Counted from the first letter of the stretch, positions 45,437 through 54,980 are shown. The stretch is 64,000 nucleotides of DNA from Mycobacterium sp. Z3061 (GCF_031583025.1 NZ_CP134062.1:1984001-2048000); one strand, 5' to 3'. Notes: generated from the sequence alone by a model not told the origin. Made by a program: numbers and translations.

Positions 45437-46960
45437 TCAGTACATGGCGCGCACGGCGTCGATGGTGTCGGCCTCAGCGGGGCTCTTGTCGTCGCGGTAG
45501 CGCAGCACCCGCGCGAACCGCAGAGCCACGCCGCCGGGATAGCGGCTCGAGCCCTGCACCCCGTCCAGGGCGATTTCGACCACCTGCTCGGGTCTGACCG
45601 CTACGACGTACCCGTCGGTGCCGTCGGTCGCCAGCTCGGTGAACCGCCGGGTCTGCCACTCCAGCATGGTGTCGGTCATCCCCTTGAAAGTCTTGCCGAC
45701 CATGACGAAGCCGCCGGATTCTGGGTCGCGGGCGCCGAGATGGATGTTGGACAACTTGCCGCTGCGACGTCCCGAACCCCACTCCACGGCCAGCACCACC
45801 AGGTCCAGGGTGTGCACCGGCTTGACCTTCAACCAGCCCGCCCCGCGCCGCCCCGCCTGATACGGGGCGTCCGGCGCCTTGGCCATCACACCCTCGTGAC
45901 CTGCGGCCAGAGTTGCGTCCAGGAATGCGGTCGCGGCCGTGGCATCGGAAGTGACCAGCCGATCCACCCGGTGCTGCGCGGGCACCAGCTCATCCAGCGC
46001 GGCGAGCCGCTCAGTGGTCGGCGCATCCAGTAGGTCGACTCCGTCGCGATGCAGGATGTCGAAGAAGAACACCGAGAGCGGTTGCTTGTCGCGCGCGGCA
46101 GCCACATCCACCGATCGCCCGAATCGCGACGCGGTGACCTGAAAGCGGTGCGGCCTGTTGTCCGGGCGCAGCGCGATCGCCTCCCCGTCGGCGATCAGGT
46201 CGGACACGGGCAGGGCCAGCGTGGCCTCCACGACCTCGGGCAACCGGGCGGTGACGTCGTCGAGGCTGCGGGTGTAGACGGTGACATCATCACCGCGGCG
46301 GTGGATCTGCACTCGTGCGCCGTCCAGCTTCGCCTCGAAAATGGTTGTGCCGTTGTGGCGTTCGAGCGCACCGGCGACGTCGGTCGCGGTCTGCGCCAAC
46401 ATCGGCCCGACCGGCCGTCCGACTTGCAGGGTGAAGGCGTCCAGCGATCCACCTGCCAGGGCGGCCGCGGCGACCGCCGGCAGCTCCCCGCCCAGCATGG
46501 CCGCCCGCTGCACCGCGGCGGCGGGGAGCCCGGCGGCTTTGGCCACGGCGTCGGTCATGATCCCGATGAGTGCGCCCTGACGCAGCTCCCCGCCGAGTAA
46601 GCGGACCATGAAGGTCTGCTCGGTTTCGGTGGCCGCGGCGAACAGTTCGGTGAGCAGGGCGGCGCGCCGCGCCTGGGAACCCTTGCCGGCGGCTGCGCCG
46701 ATCTCGGTGAAAGTGGCGTCGACCTTTCCGACGGTCAGCGTCGGATCGGCTGCAGGCGGGGGGAGTGATCGCAGCGCCGCCCAACCGACGCCGATCTGAC
46801 GTTGCCGAAGCTCGCCGGAAAGCCAGGACACGACGGTGGCGACCAGTTCGGGATCGGTGGCGGCACCGCGCAGCAGGTCGGCGATGTGGGCGACCTTGGT
46901 CAGCCGCGACGAGGTGGCGCCCACATTAAGCGAAGTGCTTGCTACGTCGATGAGGAGCAC
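45437..46960 (-). CDS. ligB: ATP-dependent DNA ligase LigB
   Basis: 507 aa from GTG 46960, the length of M. tuberculosis LigB (Rv3062); a GTG ten codons earlier is possible. Domain order: N-terminal DNA-binding (1-200), nucleotidyltransferase with motif [17 protein letters not shown] (adenylated Lys about residue 210), DGEAIAL (motif III), [10 protein letters not shown] (IV), GWLKVKPVH (V), and OB domain to [11 protein letters not shown]. Seals nicks with ATP; a non-essential accessory to LigA. Between cstA and an SDR. Confidence 0.95.
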   Translation of the reverse strand: MLLIDVASTSLNVGATSSRLTKVAHIADLLRGAATDPELVATVVSWLSGELRQRQIGVGWAALRSLPPPAADPTLTVGKVDATFTEIGAAAGKGSQARRAALLTELFAAATETEQTFMVRLLGGELRQGALIGIMTDAVAKAAGLPAAAVQRAAMLGGELPAVAAAALAGGSLDAFTLQVGRPVGPMLAQTATDVAGALERHNGTTIFEAKLDGARVQIHRRGDDVTVYTRSLDDVTARLPEVVEATLALPVSDLIADGEAIALRPDNRPHRFQVTASRFGRSVDVAAARDKQPLSVFFFDILHRDGVDLLDAPTTERLAALDELVPAQHRVDRLVTSDATAATAFLDATLAAGHEGVMAKAPDAPYQAGRRGAGWLKVKPVHTLDLVVLAVEWGSGRRSGKLSNIHLGARDPESGGFVMVGKTFKGMTDTMLEWQTRRFTELATDGTDGYVVAVRPEQVVEIALDGVQGSSRYPGGVALRFARVLRYRDDKSPAEADTIDAVRAMY

Positions 46961-47072
46961 GGTTTCGAGCTTGGCATGGCTCGGTGACACGGAGTCGGAC
47001 CGGACGCGCTACCGTGACGGGTTAACGTTACAAATCTTAGTCAAAGTGACAAGCCAGATATTGGAGGTTCGG

Positions 47073-47831
47073 GTGGAGATCAGCGGGAAGAAGGTCGTCG
47101 TCATCGGCGGCGCCTCGGGGATGGGACGGGCCAGCGCCGAACTTCTGCACCAGCGCGGTGCCCAGGTGGCGGTGCTCGACCGGGAGAGTTCGGACGGCAA
47201 GGCGGTAGCCGACGGGATCGACGGGAAGTTCTATCCGGTCGATGTCACCGACTTCGCCGACACCGAGCAGGCGTTGCAGGCGGCGGTCGACGATCTCGGT
47301 GGCCTGCACGTCACGGTGACGACCGCCGGTGGTGGCATCGCCAAGCGGACCATGACCAAGTCCGGCCCGCACGACCTTGAGTCCTTCCAGTCCGTCATCG
47401 ACCTGAACCTGATCGCCACGTTCAACATCAGCCGGCTGGCCGCCGCGCACATGGCCAAGAACGACCCCGAGGATGAGGAGCGTGGCGTCATCATCAACAC
47501 CGCGTCCATCGCGGCGTTCGAGGGCCAGATCGGACAGGTCGCCTACACCGCCGCCAAGGCCGGCATCGCGGGCATGTGCCTGACCATGGCGCGCGACCTC
47601 GGGTCGCTGGGGATCCGGGTGCTGGCGATCGCGCCGAGCCTGTTCGCCACGGGCCTGACCCAGGGCATCCCGGACGAGTTCGCCGCGGCGCTGACCAAGG
47701 ACGCGGCGTTCCCGAAGCGTCTCGGCCGGCCCGAAGAGTACGCCAAGCTGGTCGCCGCCATCGTGGACAACCCGATGCTCAACGGCCAGTGCCTGCGGCT
47801 GGACGCGGGGCAGCGCTTCGCGCCCAAGTAG
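47073..47831 (+). CDS. Short-chain dehydrogenase (3-hydroxyacyl-CoA dehydrogenase type 2-like)
   Basis: 252 aa from GTG 47073 with GGAGG at 47063. NAD motif VVVIGGASGMGRASAE with Asp in VAVLDRESSDG (NAD preference), TTAGGGI, Ser in NTASIAAFEGQ, YTAAKAG. The EGQIGQVAYTAAK segment is typical of 17-beta-HSD10/HADH2-type enzymes in fatty acid or steroid oxidation. Adjacent to the fadE22-like acyl-CoA dehydrogenase on the same strand, fitting beta-oxidation. Absent from this position in M. tuberculosis. Confidence 0.88.
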   Translation: MEISGKKVVVIGGASGMGRASAELLHQRGAQVAVLDRESSDGKAVADGIDGKFYPVDVTDFADTEQALQAAVDDLGGLHVTVTTAGGGIAKRTMTKSGPHDLESFQSVIDLNLIATFNISRLAAAHMAKNDPEDEERGVIINTASIAAFEGQIGQVAYTAAKAGIAGMCLTMARDLGSLGIRVLAIAPSLFATGLTQGIPDEFAAALTKDAAFPKRLGRPEEYAKLVAAIVDNPMLNGQCLRLDAGQRFAPK

Positions 47832-47902
47832 CACCCCGGCGCTCCTCACGGCGCATTGAGTACACTCTTTAGGGAATCAGCAGCGCCGCGAGGAGGACCC
47901 GC

Positions 47903-50068
47903 ATGGGTATCGCATTGACCGACGACCATCGCGAGCTCGCCGAGGTGACCCGCGGGTTTCTGACCTCGCAGAAGGCGCGGGCGGCGGCGCGGTCGCTGCT
48001 CGACGCGCCGGAGGAGACGCGGCCGTCGTTCTGGCAGGGCTTGGCGGAACTGGGTTGGCTCGGCCTGCACATCGGCGAAGAGCACGGCGGGTCGGGCTAC
48101 GGACTGCCCGAACTGGTGGTGGTGATCGAAGAACTCGGGCGCGCCGTCGCGCCGGGCCCGTTCGTGCCGACGGTGATCGCCTCAGCGGTGATCGCCCGTG
48201 ACGGCACCGCCGATCAGCAGGCGCGGTTGTTGCCCGGCCTGATCGACGGAACCGTCACCGCCGGCGTCGGTTTGGCTGGCGGCGTAAGGGTTTCCGACGG
48301 TGTCGCCGACGGCGAGGCCGCGGTGGTGCTCGGCGCCGGGCTGGCCGACGTGCTGTTGCTCGTCGCCGGTGACGACGTGCTGGTACTGGACCGCGGACGG
48401 TCCGGCATCACCATCGAGGTGCCGGAGAACCTCGATCCGACGCGACGCTCCGGGCGCGTTCGCCTTCAGAACGTGAAGGTGACCGACGACGACATCCTGT
48501 CCGGCGCCGCCGCGTCGGCGCTGGCCCGGGCGCGCATACTGCTGGCCGCCGAGGCCGTCGGCGGTGCGACCGACTGCGTCGAGTCGGCGGTGGAGTACGC
48601 CAAGGTGCGCAAGCAGTTCGGCCGCACCATCGCGACTTTCCAAGCGGTGAAACATCATTGCGCGAACATGCTGGTGGCCGCGGAATCCGCGCTGGCCGCA
48701 GTGTGGGACGCCGCCCGGGCGGCCTCCGAAGACGAGGATCAGTTCCGGCTGGTCTCAGCAGTCGCCGCCACGCTGGCGTTCCCGGCCTACGCGCGCAATG
48801 CGGAGCTCAACATCCAGGTGCACGGCGGCATCGGATTCACCTGGGAGCACGACGCGCATCTGCATCTGCGGCGCGCCCTGGTGTCCTCGGCCCTGCTCGG
48901 CGGCGACGGGCCGGCCCGCGATGTCTTCGATCTCACCGCGGCCGGCGTTGTGCGGGAGAACAGTCTGGACCTCCCGCCGGAAGCCGAGGAACTGCGGACC
49001 CAGATCCGGGCCGACGCCGCCGAACTCGCCGCGCTGGAGAAGAAGGCCCAGCGCGACAAGCTGATCGAGACGGGCTACGTGATGCCGCACTGGCCCAAGC
49101 CGTGGGGCCGGGCCGCCGATGCGGTGGAGCAACTCGTCATCGAAGAGGAGTTCCGTGCGGCCGGCGTAAAACGCCCCGACTACGGCATCACGGGCTGGGT
49201 CATCCTCACCCTGATCCAGCACGGAACCGACTCGCAGATAGAAAGATTCGTCGAAAAGGCGCTCCGAAAAGACGAGATCTGGTGCCAGCTTTTCTCCGAA
49301 CCGGAGGCCGGCTCGGATGCGGCGTCGGTCAAGACCCGCGCCACCCGGGTGGACGGCGGGTGGAAGATCAACGGGCAGAAGGTCTGGACCAGTGGGGCGC
49401 AGTACTGCGCACGCGGCCTGGCCACCGTGCGCACCGACCCGGAGGCGCCCAAGCACGCCGGCATCACCACCGTGATCGTGGACATGAAGGCACCCGAGGT
49501 CGAGGTGCGTCCGCTGCGCCAGATCACTGGCGGTGCGGAGTTCAACGAGGTGTTCTTCAATGACCTGTTCGTGCCCGACGAGGACGTCGTCGGCGCACCC
49601 AACTCCGGGTGGACGGTGGCGCGCGCCACGCTGGGCAACGAGCGGGTCAGCATCGGGGGCAGTGGCTCGTTCTACGAGGGGTTGGCCGGCGAATTGGTGA
49701 AGCAGGCGCAGCGTCGTGCAGATCAGTTGGCGGGCGCGGTGATTCGGGTCGGAACCTACCTGGCCGAGGAGAACGCGCTGCGGCTGCTGAACCTGCGCCG
49801 TGCGGCCCGCAGCGTGGAGGGGGCGGGCCCGGGGCCCGAAGGCAACGTCACCAAGCTGAAGCTGGCCGACCACATGATCGAGGGCGCCGCCATTTCGACG
49901 GCGCTGGCCGGTCCGGAGACGGCTCTGCTGGACGGACCCGCCGCGCTGGCCGGGCGGATGGTGATGGGCGCGCGCGGTATGGCGATTGCCGGTGGCACCT
50001 CAGAGGTCACCCGCAACCAGATCGCCGAGCGGATTCTCGGCATGCCGCGCGACCCGCTGATCAACTGA
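47903..50068 (+). CDS. fadE22: Fused double-domain acyl-CoA dehydrogenase (FadE22-like)
   Basis: 721 aa, the same length as M. tuberculosis FadE22 (Rv3061c). Two acyl-CoA dehydrogenase modules in tandem: module 1 about 1-350 (AEVTRGFLTSQKARAA, ELGWLGLHIGEEHGGSGYGL, VRKQFGRTIATFQAVKHHCA, VHGGIGFTWEHDAHLHLRRA) and module 2 about 355-721 (CQLFSEPEAGSDAASVKTRA, GQKVWTSGAQYCARGLATV, GGTSEVTRNQIAERILG). ATG with GAGGAGG upstream. Likely oxidises a sterol or branched acyl-CoA. Oriented with the SDR upstream. Confidence 0.92.
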   Translation: MGIALTDDHRELAEVTRGFLTSQKARAAARSLLDAPEETRPSFWQGLAELGWLGLHIGEEHGGSGYGLPELVVVIEELGRAVAPGPFVPTVIASAVIARDGTADQQARLLPGLIDGTVTAGVGLAGGVRVSDGVADGEAAVVLGAGLADVLLLVAGDDVLVLDRGRSGITIEVPENLDPTRRSGRVRLQNVKVTDDDILSGAAASALARARILLAAEAVGGATDCVESAVEYAKVRKQFGRTIATFQAVKHHCANMLVAAESALAAVWDAARAASEDEDQFRLVSAVAATLAFPAYARNAELNIQVHGGIGFTWEHDAHLHLRRALVSSALLGGDGPARDVFDLTAAGVVRENSLDLPPEAEELRTQIRADAAELAALEKKAQRDKLIETGYVMPHWPKPWGRAADAVEQLVIEEEFRAAGVKRPDYGITGWVILTLIQHGTDSQIERFVEKALRKDEIWCQLFSEPEAGSDAASVKTRATRVDGGWKINGQKVWTSGAQYCARGLATVRTDPEAPKHAGITTVIVDMKAPEVEVRPLRQITGGAEFNEVFFNDLFVPDEDVVGAPNSGWTVARATLGNERVSIGGSGSFYEGLAGELVKQAQRRADQLAGAVIRVGTYLAEENALRLLNLRRAARSVEGAGPGPEGNVTKLKLADHMIEGAAISTALAGPETALLDGPAALAGRMVMGARGMAIAGGTSEVTRNQIAERILGMPRDPLIN

Positions 50069-50096
50069 AGGGCGCGCCGAGCTGGCGAGGAGCACC

Positions 50097-50158
50097 CGCG
50101 AGCAGACGCAAAATCGCATCAAAATCCTAGATTTTGTGCGATTTTGCGTCTGCTCGCG
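50097..50158. terminator. 62-nt perfect hairpin between convergent fadE22 and the DUF35 gene
   Basis: Two 22-bp perfectly complementary arms (50097-50118 and 50137-50158) enclose an inner CAAAATC/GATTTTG stem (50120-50126, 50130-50136) with one bulged T and a CTA loop. It sits 28 bp after the fadE22 stop and 3 bp after the DUF35 stop, so it can act as a bidirectional terminator. It also looks like a dispersed intergenic palindrome of mycobacteria. Confidence 0.75.
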
Positions 50159-50161
50159 CAA

Positions 50162-50500
50162 CTAGGCGACGGGCGCGAATAGCGGGGCTCCGCTGGTGCC
50201 CCGCTCCGGGCGGATGGCGACAGGCATCCCGCACGTCACCGAATCCGGTTCGCAGTCAACGATATTGGCCGCGACACGGAGGCCGCTCTGCTCGGCCAGT
50301 TCGACCAGGGCGATCACGTACGGTGTCGGGATCTCCGGGTTGTAGGGGTGGTGGTTGACGGTGTAGGTGAACACCGTCCCGTGGCCCGAGACAGGCTTGG
50401 CGCTCAGGGGTCCGCCGCAGTCGCGGCATTCGCCTGCGGCGGGATGAACCCAGTGTGCGCAGCTGTCGCAGTGCTCGACGAGCAACGAGGAAGTCGACAC
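50162..50500 (-). CDS. DUF35 OB-fold/zinc-ribbon protein
   Basis: 112 aa. N-terminal rubredoxin-like zinc ribbon (HCDSCAHWVHPAAGECRDC, four Cys) followed by an OB fold (GHGTVFTYTVNHHPYNPE, YVIALVELAEQSGLRVAANI). Such proteins bind acyl-CoA and partner with a thiolase-like lipid-transfer protein in sterol side-chain or polyketide chemistry. The thiolase gene is divergent 58 bp away, supporting a complex. Confidence 0.88.
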   Translation of the reverse strand: MSTSSLLVEHCDSCAHWVHPAAGECRDCGGPLSAKPVSGHGTVFTYTVNHHPYNPEIPTPYVIALVELAEQSGLRVAANIVDCEPDSVTCGMPVAIRPERGTSGAPLFAPVA

Positions 50501-50558
50501 GACGAATACAGTACACTCATTTCGAACTGGTATTTGTTCGGGGCTACGGACGGTGCAG

Positions 50559-51743
50559 ATGGATTACTTCGAAAAAGACGCGATCGTGTCCGGCATCGGT
50601 ATCTCGCGTATCGGCCGTCGCACCGGCATTCCCGGGCGGGATCTGACCATGGAGGCGGTGCGGTCCGCCATCGACGACGCCGGCCTGCGCGCGGCCGATA
50701 TCGATGGCATCGCGACACTGGGTGACACTCCGGCCGCCGAGGTCAACGCCGAACTCCGGATCGACGCCGCCGACTGCGGCAGCGGGTTCGGCACCGGCGG
50801 TCTGCTGAGCCCGGTGATGTCCGCCTGCCGTGCCGTCGCCGAGCGGCGGGCACGCCATGTCGTGGTCTATCGCACCATCCAGATGTTGGGCGGCACCATT
50901 CTGCAGGACAAGGACGCCCCCGCACCACCGCTGGCGCGCATGTTCGATGCGCCCGAGGGCGAGCGTCCTGCCGTCGGTGCCATGGACGACATAAACGATC
51001 TGGTCGCCGCGCACGCCTACTCGGCGGCGAACTGGCTTGCCCTGAACTGTCGTCGGCACATGGAACTGTACGGCACGACCAAGGAGCAGCTGGGCTGGAT
51101 CGCCCTCAACGGCCGCCGCAACGCGGCGCTGAATCCCCTTGCGGTATATCGGGATCCGATGACGATGGCCGACTACCTGGGTGCCCGTCCGGTGTCCACG
51201 CCGTTCGGACTGCTGGATTGCGATGTGCCCATCGACGGTTCGATCGCCGTGGTGGTTTCCCATGCCGACTACGCCGCAGACTGTCCGCACCGTGCCGTGA
51301 AGGTCGAGGCCATCGGCGGCTCCGACGGTGCCGGCGGGTGGTTTCACCGCCCTGACTACCCGAAGATGGCGATGTCGGACGCGACGGCGCAGATGTGGTC
51401 GCGGACGGAATTGACACCCGCGGACCTCGACGTCGCGCAGCTGTACGACGGTTTCACCTACCTCACCCTTTCGTGGCTGGAAGCCCTCGGAGTGTGCGGC
51501 GACGGTGAGGCCGGGCCCTTCGTCGAGGGGGGTGCCCGCATCGCCCGAGACGGTGAGCTGCCGCTGAACACCTACGGCGGACAGCTCTCGGCCGGTCGCA
51601 TGCACGGCTACTGGGCGCTGCACGAGGGCTGCCTGCAACTGCGCGGCGGGGCCGGGGAGCGGCAGGTCGAGCGCCGCCCCGAGGTCGGCGTGGTGTCCGT
51701 CGGCGGCGGTCCGGTGGCAGGATGCATGCTGCTCACGTGCTGA
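50559..51743 (+). CDS. Thiolase-like lipid-transfer protein (acetyl-CoA acetyltransferase family)
   Basis: 394 aa from ATG 50559 (a GTG two codons upstream is also possible). Thiolase-fold elements: DLTMEAVRSAIDDAGLRAADIDGIAT, SPFGLLDCDVPIDGSIAVVV, VAQLYDGFTYLTLSWLEALG and LPLNTYGGQLSAGRMHGY. The nucleophile position reads DCGSGFGTGG; as in Ltp/aldolase-type proteins that work with DUF35 subunits it probably does retro-aldol or related chemistry. Divergent DUF35 partner. Confidence 0.85.
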   Translation: MDYFEKDAIVSGIGISRIGRRTGIPGRDLTMEAVRSAIDDAGLRAADIDGIATLGDTPAAEVNAELRIDAADCGSGFGTGGLLSPVMSACRAVAERRARHVVVYRTIQMLGGTILQDKDAPAPPLARMFDAPEGERPAVGAMDDINDLVAAHAYSAANWLALNCRRHMELYGTTKEQLGWIALNGRRNAALNPLAVYRDPMTMADYLGARPVSTPFGLLDCDVPIDGSIAVVVSHADYAADCPHRAVKVEAIGGSDGAGGWFHRPDYPKMAMSDATAQMWSRTELTPADLDVAQLYDGFTYLTLSWLEALGVCGDGEAGPFVEGGARIARDGELPLNTYGGQLSAGRMHGYWALHEGCLQLRGGAGERQVERRPEVGVVSVGGGPVAGCMLLTC

Positions 51744-51750
51744 GCCGGCA

Positions 51751-53199
51751 GTGACCGTCGAAGCGGCACAAGTCCGGGCGGACAAGCGGGCCGCGAAGAT
51801 CGCGCGTCGTATCGAGGAGGACATCGTCCGGCGCGGCTGGGCGGTGGGGGAGTCGCTGGGCTCGGAAGCCGCTCTGCAGCAACGCTATGGCGTGAGCCGG
51901 TCGGTGCTGCGCGAAGCCGTCCGCCTGGTCGAGCACCACCAAGTCGCCCGGATGCGTCGCGGCCCCAACGGCGGGCTGCTCATCTGCGAGCCCGACGCCG
52001 GGCCGGCGACGCGCGCCGTCGTGATCTACCTCGAATATCGCGGCACCACGCTGGGCGATCTGCTCAACGCGCGCCTGGTGCTCGAACCGCTGGCAGCGGC
52101 ACTGGCCGCCGAACACATCGACGAAGCCGGAATCGCCCGGCTGCGATCGGTGCTGAGCGCCGAGGAACAGTGGCGTCCCGGCCTGCCCGCGCCGCCCGAC
52201 GAATTCCACATCGCACTGGCCGAGCAGTCGAAAAACCCTGTGCTGCAATTGTTCATCGATGTCCTGACGAGGCTGACGAAGCGCTATGCGCGCGCTTCGC
52301 GGACCGGGTCGCCGGCCGAAGCGGCCGATGCTGCCCACAAGATGCGCGGTGCGCACGCCGACATCGTCGCCGCCGTCACCGCCGGCGATTCCGCGCGGGC
52401 CAAGACACTGAGCGAACGACACGTGGAGCGCGTGACGGCCTGGCTGGCCGAACACCGCGACCCGTCACTTCGCGGCAGGCCGGGTCGCAAGCGCCTCGCC
52501 TCGGAAGCGCCGCGCGGCAAGCTCGCCGAAGTGCTGGCGGCCAACATCGCCGACGACATCGCCGCCAGCGGCTGGCACGTCGGGTCGGTGTTCGGCACCG
52601 AGACGGCGTTGTTGGAGCGCTACCGGGTGAGCCGGGCGGCACTGCGCGAAGCCGTGCGGCTACTCGAATATCACGAGGTTGCGCACATGCGCCGGGGGCC
52701 CGGCGGTGGGCTGGTCGTCGCCAGGCCGCGCGCCCAGGCCAGCATCGACACCATCGCGCTCTACCTGCAGTACCGCAAGCCGACCCGGGAAGACCTGCGT
52801 TGCGTGCGCGATGCCATCGAGATCGACAACGTGGCAAAGGTGGTTGCCCGTCGCTCCGATCCGGAGGTGGCGGCTTTCCTGAACCCGCATGACTGGGCGA
52901 GTGCGGCCGGCAATGCCAGTGACGATGCGCGCACCGCCGCCGTCGAGGAGTTCCGCTTTCACGTCGGCCTGGCGCATCTGGCCGGGAATGCGCTGCTTGA
53001 TCTTTTTCTGCGAATCATCGTCGAACTGTTCCGCCGGCATTGGTCCACGACCGGGCAGGCCCAGCTGACGCCCGCGGACACGATGGCCGTCGAGAACGCT
53101 CACTTGCGCATCCTGGAAGCGATCGACGCCGGTGATGACAGCCTCGCGCGCTACCGCATCCGGCGCCATCTGGACGCCGCCGCGTCGTGGTGGCTGTAG
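51751..53199 (+). CDS. Double GntR/FadR-type regulator (Rv3060c-like)
   Basis: 482 aa from GTG 51751, starting 7 bp after the thiolase stop. Two complete GntR units in one chain: HTH1 about 15-80 (GSEAALQQRYGVSRSVLREA, MRRGPNGGLLI), FCD-like domain to about 235, HTH2 about 250-320 (GTETALLERYRVSRAALREA, MRRGPGGGLVVARP) and a second FCD to the end. M. tuberculosis Rv3060c has the same plan. Likely represses acyl-CoA metabolism genes such as fadE22 and the thiolase. Confidence 0.9.
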   Translation: MTVEAAQVRADKRAAKIARRIEEDIVRRGWAVGESLGSEAALQQRYGVSRSVLREAVRLVEHHQVARMRRGPNGGLLICEPDAGPATRAVVIYLEYRGTTLGDLLNARLVLEPLAAALAAEHIDEAGIARLRSVLSAEEQWRPGLPAPPDEFHIALAEQSKNPVLQLFIDVLTRLTKRYARASRTGSPAEAADAAHKMRGAHADIVAAVTAGDSARAKTLSERHVERVTAWLAEHRDPSLRGRPGRKRLASEAPRGKLAEVLAANIADDIAASGWHVGSVFGTETALLERYRVSRAALREAVRLLEYHEVAHMRRGPGGGLVVARPRAQASIDTIALYLQYRKPTREDLRCVRDAIEIDNVAKVVARRSDPEVAAFLNPHDWASAAGNASDDARTAAVEEFRFHVGLAHLAGNALLDLFLRIIVELFRRHWSTTGQAQLTPADTMAVENAHLRILEAIDAGDDSLARYRIRRHLDAAASWWL

Positions 53200-53312
53200 G
53201 CGCGACACGCTGAGCGGCAACGCCGCGCATAGCAAAGCCCTGCCCGGGGTACAGGAATACTCAAGTGATGGCGGCACAAAGGCGTGCCGGCCGACGTTGG
53301 GTGGGAGTCTCT

Positions 53313-54290
53313 ATGACTACGAGCACGGAGATCAGGCCCCTGGGCTCGACGAGGGGATTCGTGCATTCGGCGCTGTTCTTCCAAAGCGAACGGGAATATC
53401 TCGATTCTGTGGTGCGGTTCGCCGCCGACGGCTTCGCGCTCGACGAGCCGGTGCTGGCGGCTGTGCCCGGTGACAAGCTCGCGATGCTGGGACCGGCTCT
53501 CTACGGCGCCCGCGCCGGATCTGACGCCGAACTTCGGCTGACCGACATAAGCGAAGTGGCGCGCAACCCGGGCCGGTTCGCGGCGATGGAAAGCTCCTTT
53601 GCCGACAAACACGCCGATCGGACCGTCCGGATCGTGCGACAGCTCGTCTGGCCCGGGCGCACCGCGGACGAGTGTCTGGCCTGTATGGAACACGAGTCGC
53701 TGATCAACGGCGTGCTGAAGAATCCGAACGTCATGGGGCTGTGCCTGTACGACGCGACCCACCTGCCCGACGATGTGCTGGCGGATGCCCGGCGCACCCA
53801 CCCGATGCTGTGGCAGGGTGGATCGGCTTGCCCCAGTTCGGATTACGCGCCCGAGGATGTCCTGGCGCGATGCAACCAACCGCTCGATACGAACCCGGGC
53901 GCGGTGACGTACACGGTCCGCGGCAGCGCGGACCTGCGTCCGGCGCGGTCATTCGCCGCCGACTATGCCGGCTGGGTCGGTCTGTCCAGAGACGGTCTGG
54001 ACGACCTGCAAATGATCGCCACCGAACTCGCCACGAACAGCCTGCAGTACGCCGGGGGCTCTTGCCGGCTGGCCTTCTGGCGGCACGACGAGCACCTGGT
54101 GTGCGAGGCGCGCGACCGCGGGCGGCTGAAAGACCCGTTCATCGGACACAGGCGACCGAGTGCCCGCGGCACCGCCAGCCGCGGGCTCTTCCTGGTCAAT
54201 GCGATGGCTGACCTGGTGCGCACGCACACGAGCGCCAACGGCACCACCATTCAGGCGTACCTGAGGCTGACTCCCGCGCGGGATTGCTGA
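53313..54290 (+). CDS. MEDS-domain protein with anti-sigma-type histidine kinase ATPase
   Basis: 325 aa from ATG 53313 (GGGAG upstream; a 16-residue longer ATG at 53265 is possible). N-terminal MEDS domain (FVHSALFFQSEREYLDSVVRF, ADGFALDEPVLAAVPGDK), then an HATPase_c_2/RsbW-like domain with N box DLQMIATELATNSLQYAGG, G1-like CEARDRGRLKDPF and G2 TASRGLFLVNAMADLV. MEDS senses methanogen/haloform-like metabolites or redox in some bacteria. Probably switches a sigma-factor antagonist by phosphorylation; no partner gene is next to it. Confidence 0.85.
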   Translation: MTTSTEIRPLGSTRGFVHSALFFQSEREYLDSVVRFAADGFALDEPVLAAVPGDKLAMLGPALYGARAGSDAELRLTDISEVARNPGRFAAMESSFADKHADRTVRIVRQLVWPGRTADECLACMEHESLINGVLKNPNVMGLCLYDATHLPDDVLADARRTHPMLWQGGSACPSSDYAPEDVLARCNQPLDTNPGAVTYTVRGSADLRPARSFAADYAGWVGLSRDGLDDLQMIATELATNSLQYAGGSCRLAFWRHDEHLVCEARDRGRLKDPFIGHRRPSARGTASRGLFLVNAMADLVRTHTSANGTTIQAYLRLTPARDC

Positions 54291-54309
54291 CCGACTGGGC
54301 CTACCGACC

Positions 54310-54453
54310 CTACTGGGGTGCCGGCGACTCCACCGGTACCGTCACGGGCAGCGGCGCGGGAGTCGGGGCCTTCATGCAGCCGACGGACAGCAGGGCGTAG
54401 CCGGCGAATATCGCGGCGCCGATAACGGCTTTCACCTTGGTTCTTGCGCTCAT
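54310..54453 (-). CDS. Micro-lipoprotein 1 (47 aa)
   Basis: 47 aa, shorter than common gene-calling cutoffs. ATG 54453 follows GAGGAGGG (6-base spacing). Basic N-terminus MSARTKVK, hydrophobic core VIGAAIFAGYALL and lipobox SVGC (Cys26), then a 21-residue Pro/Val-rich tail (KAPTPAPLPVTVPVESPAPQ). Similar in plan to the two lipoproteins at 54654 and 55048. Function unknown; lies 3' of the MEDS protein, convergent. Confidence 0.7.
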   Translation of the reverse strand: MSARTKVKAVIGAAIFAGYALLSVGCMKAPTPAPLPVTVPVESPAPQ

Positions 54454-54653
54454 CGTTGAGCCCTCCTCAAGGATGCATCGGCAAATTTACGCCGATGTAA
54501 GAGTGTTACCTGTGTCACACTAGCTGCTCGGCCGCCGTCGCGGAATACCCAAAACGGAAGGCGAGTTGCCTTGCGGCATAACGACCTACGCACGGGACAG
54601 GGGTCAGCCCGACCGGGGTTCGATCGAGTCCTGGCCGAACGCTGCCGGTGTGT

Positions 54654-54797
54654 TCAGCCGAACTGACCCGTGCCTCCGCCACCGACTTCGGGGTTCCGCA
54701 CTGGGTCCATCGTGTGACTGCAACCGACCGCGAACAAGGCGAACGCCGCAAGGATCAGGGCTCCCACCGCCTGGACGGTCCTCCGCTTGGTGCGCAT
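54654..54797 (-). CDS. Micro-lipoprotein 2 (47 aa)
   Basis: 47 aa. ATG 54797 (another ATG four bases upstream is out of frame) with GAAAGGCGAG upstream. Sequence plan: MRTKRRTVQAVGALILAAFA then lipobox FAVGC (Cys26) and a 21-residue polar tail ending VGGGGTGQFG. Paralog-like to its neighbours. High-GC coding with a clean stop, and separated by about 200 bp from each neighbour, which may hold separate promoters. Confidence 0.65.
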   Translation of the reverse strand: MRTKRRTVQAVGALILAAFALFAVGCSHTMDPVRNPEVGGGGTGQFG

Positions 54798-54980
54798 TCA
54801 TCTCGCCTTTCTCCCCGTGCCGGGGCGCGCTTGACGTGACTGGCGCCTGCGATGCTATCGCCGCTCAGCGGTTAAGGAGAGGGTTTTCGGCGAATTGTGG
54901 AAAATCCTGAATGAATTCAAACGAATGGGGTTATCTGCCATTTTGGTTTTGGGGGTTTAAGCATTCATTCGGTACGTCAG

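Noticed and set aside
47859-50518. Shared AGTACACTC upstream of fadE22 (47859-47867) and in the DUF35/thiolase gap (50510-50518), considered as an operator for the GntR protein
   Set aside because: TACACT fits a mycobacterial -10 box at both positions and the string is not palindromic, so a shared promoter type is the simpler reading.
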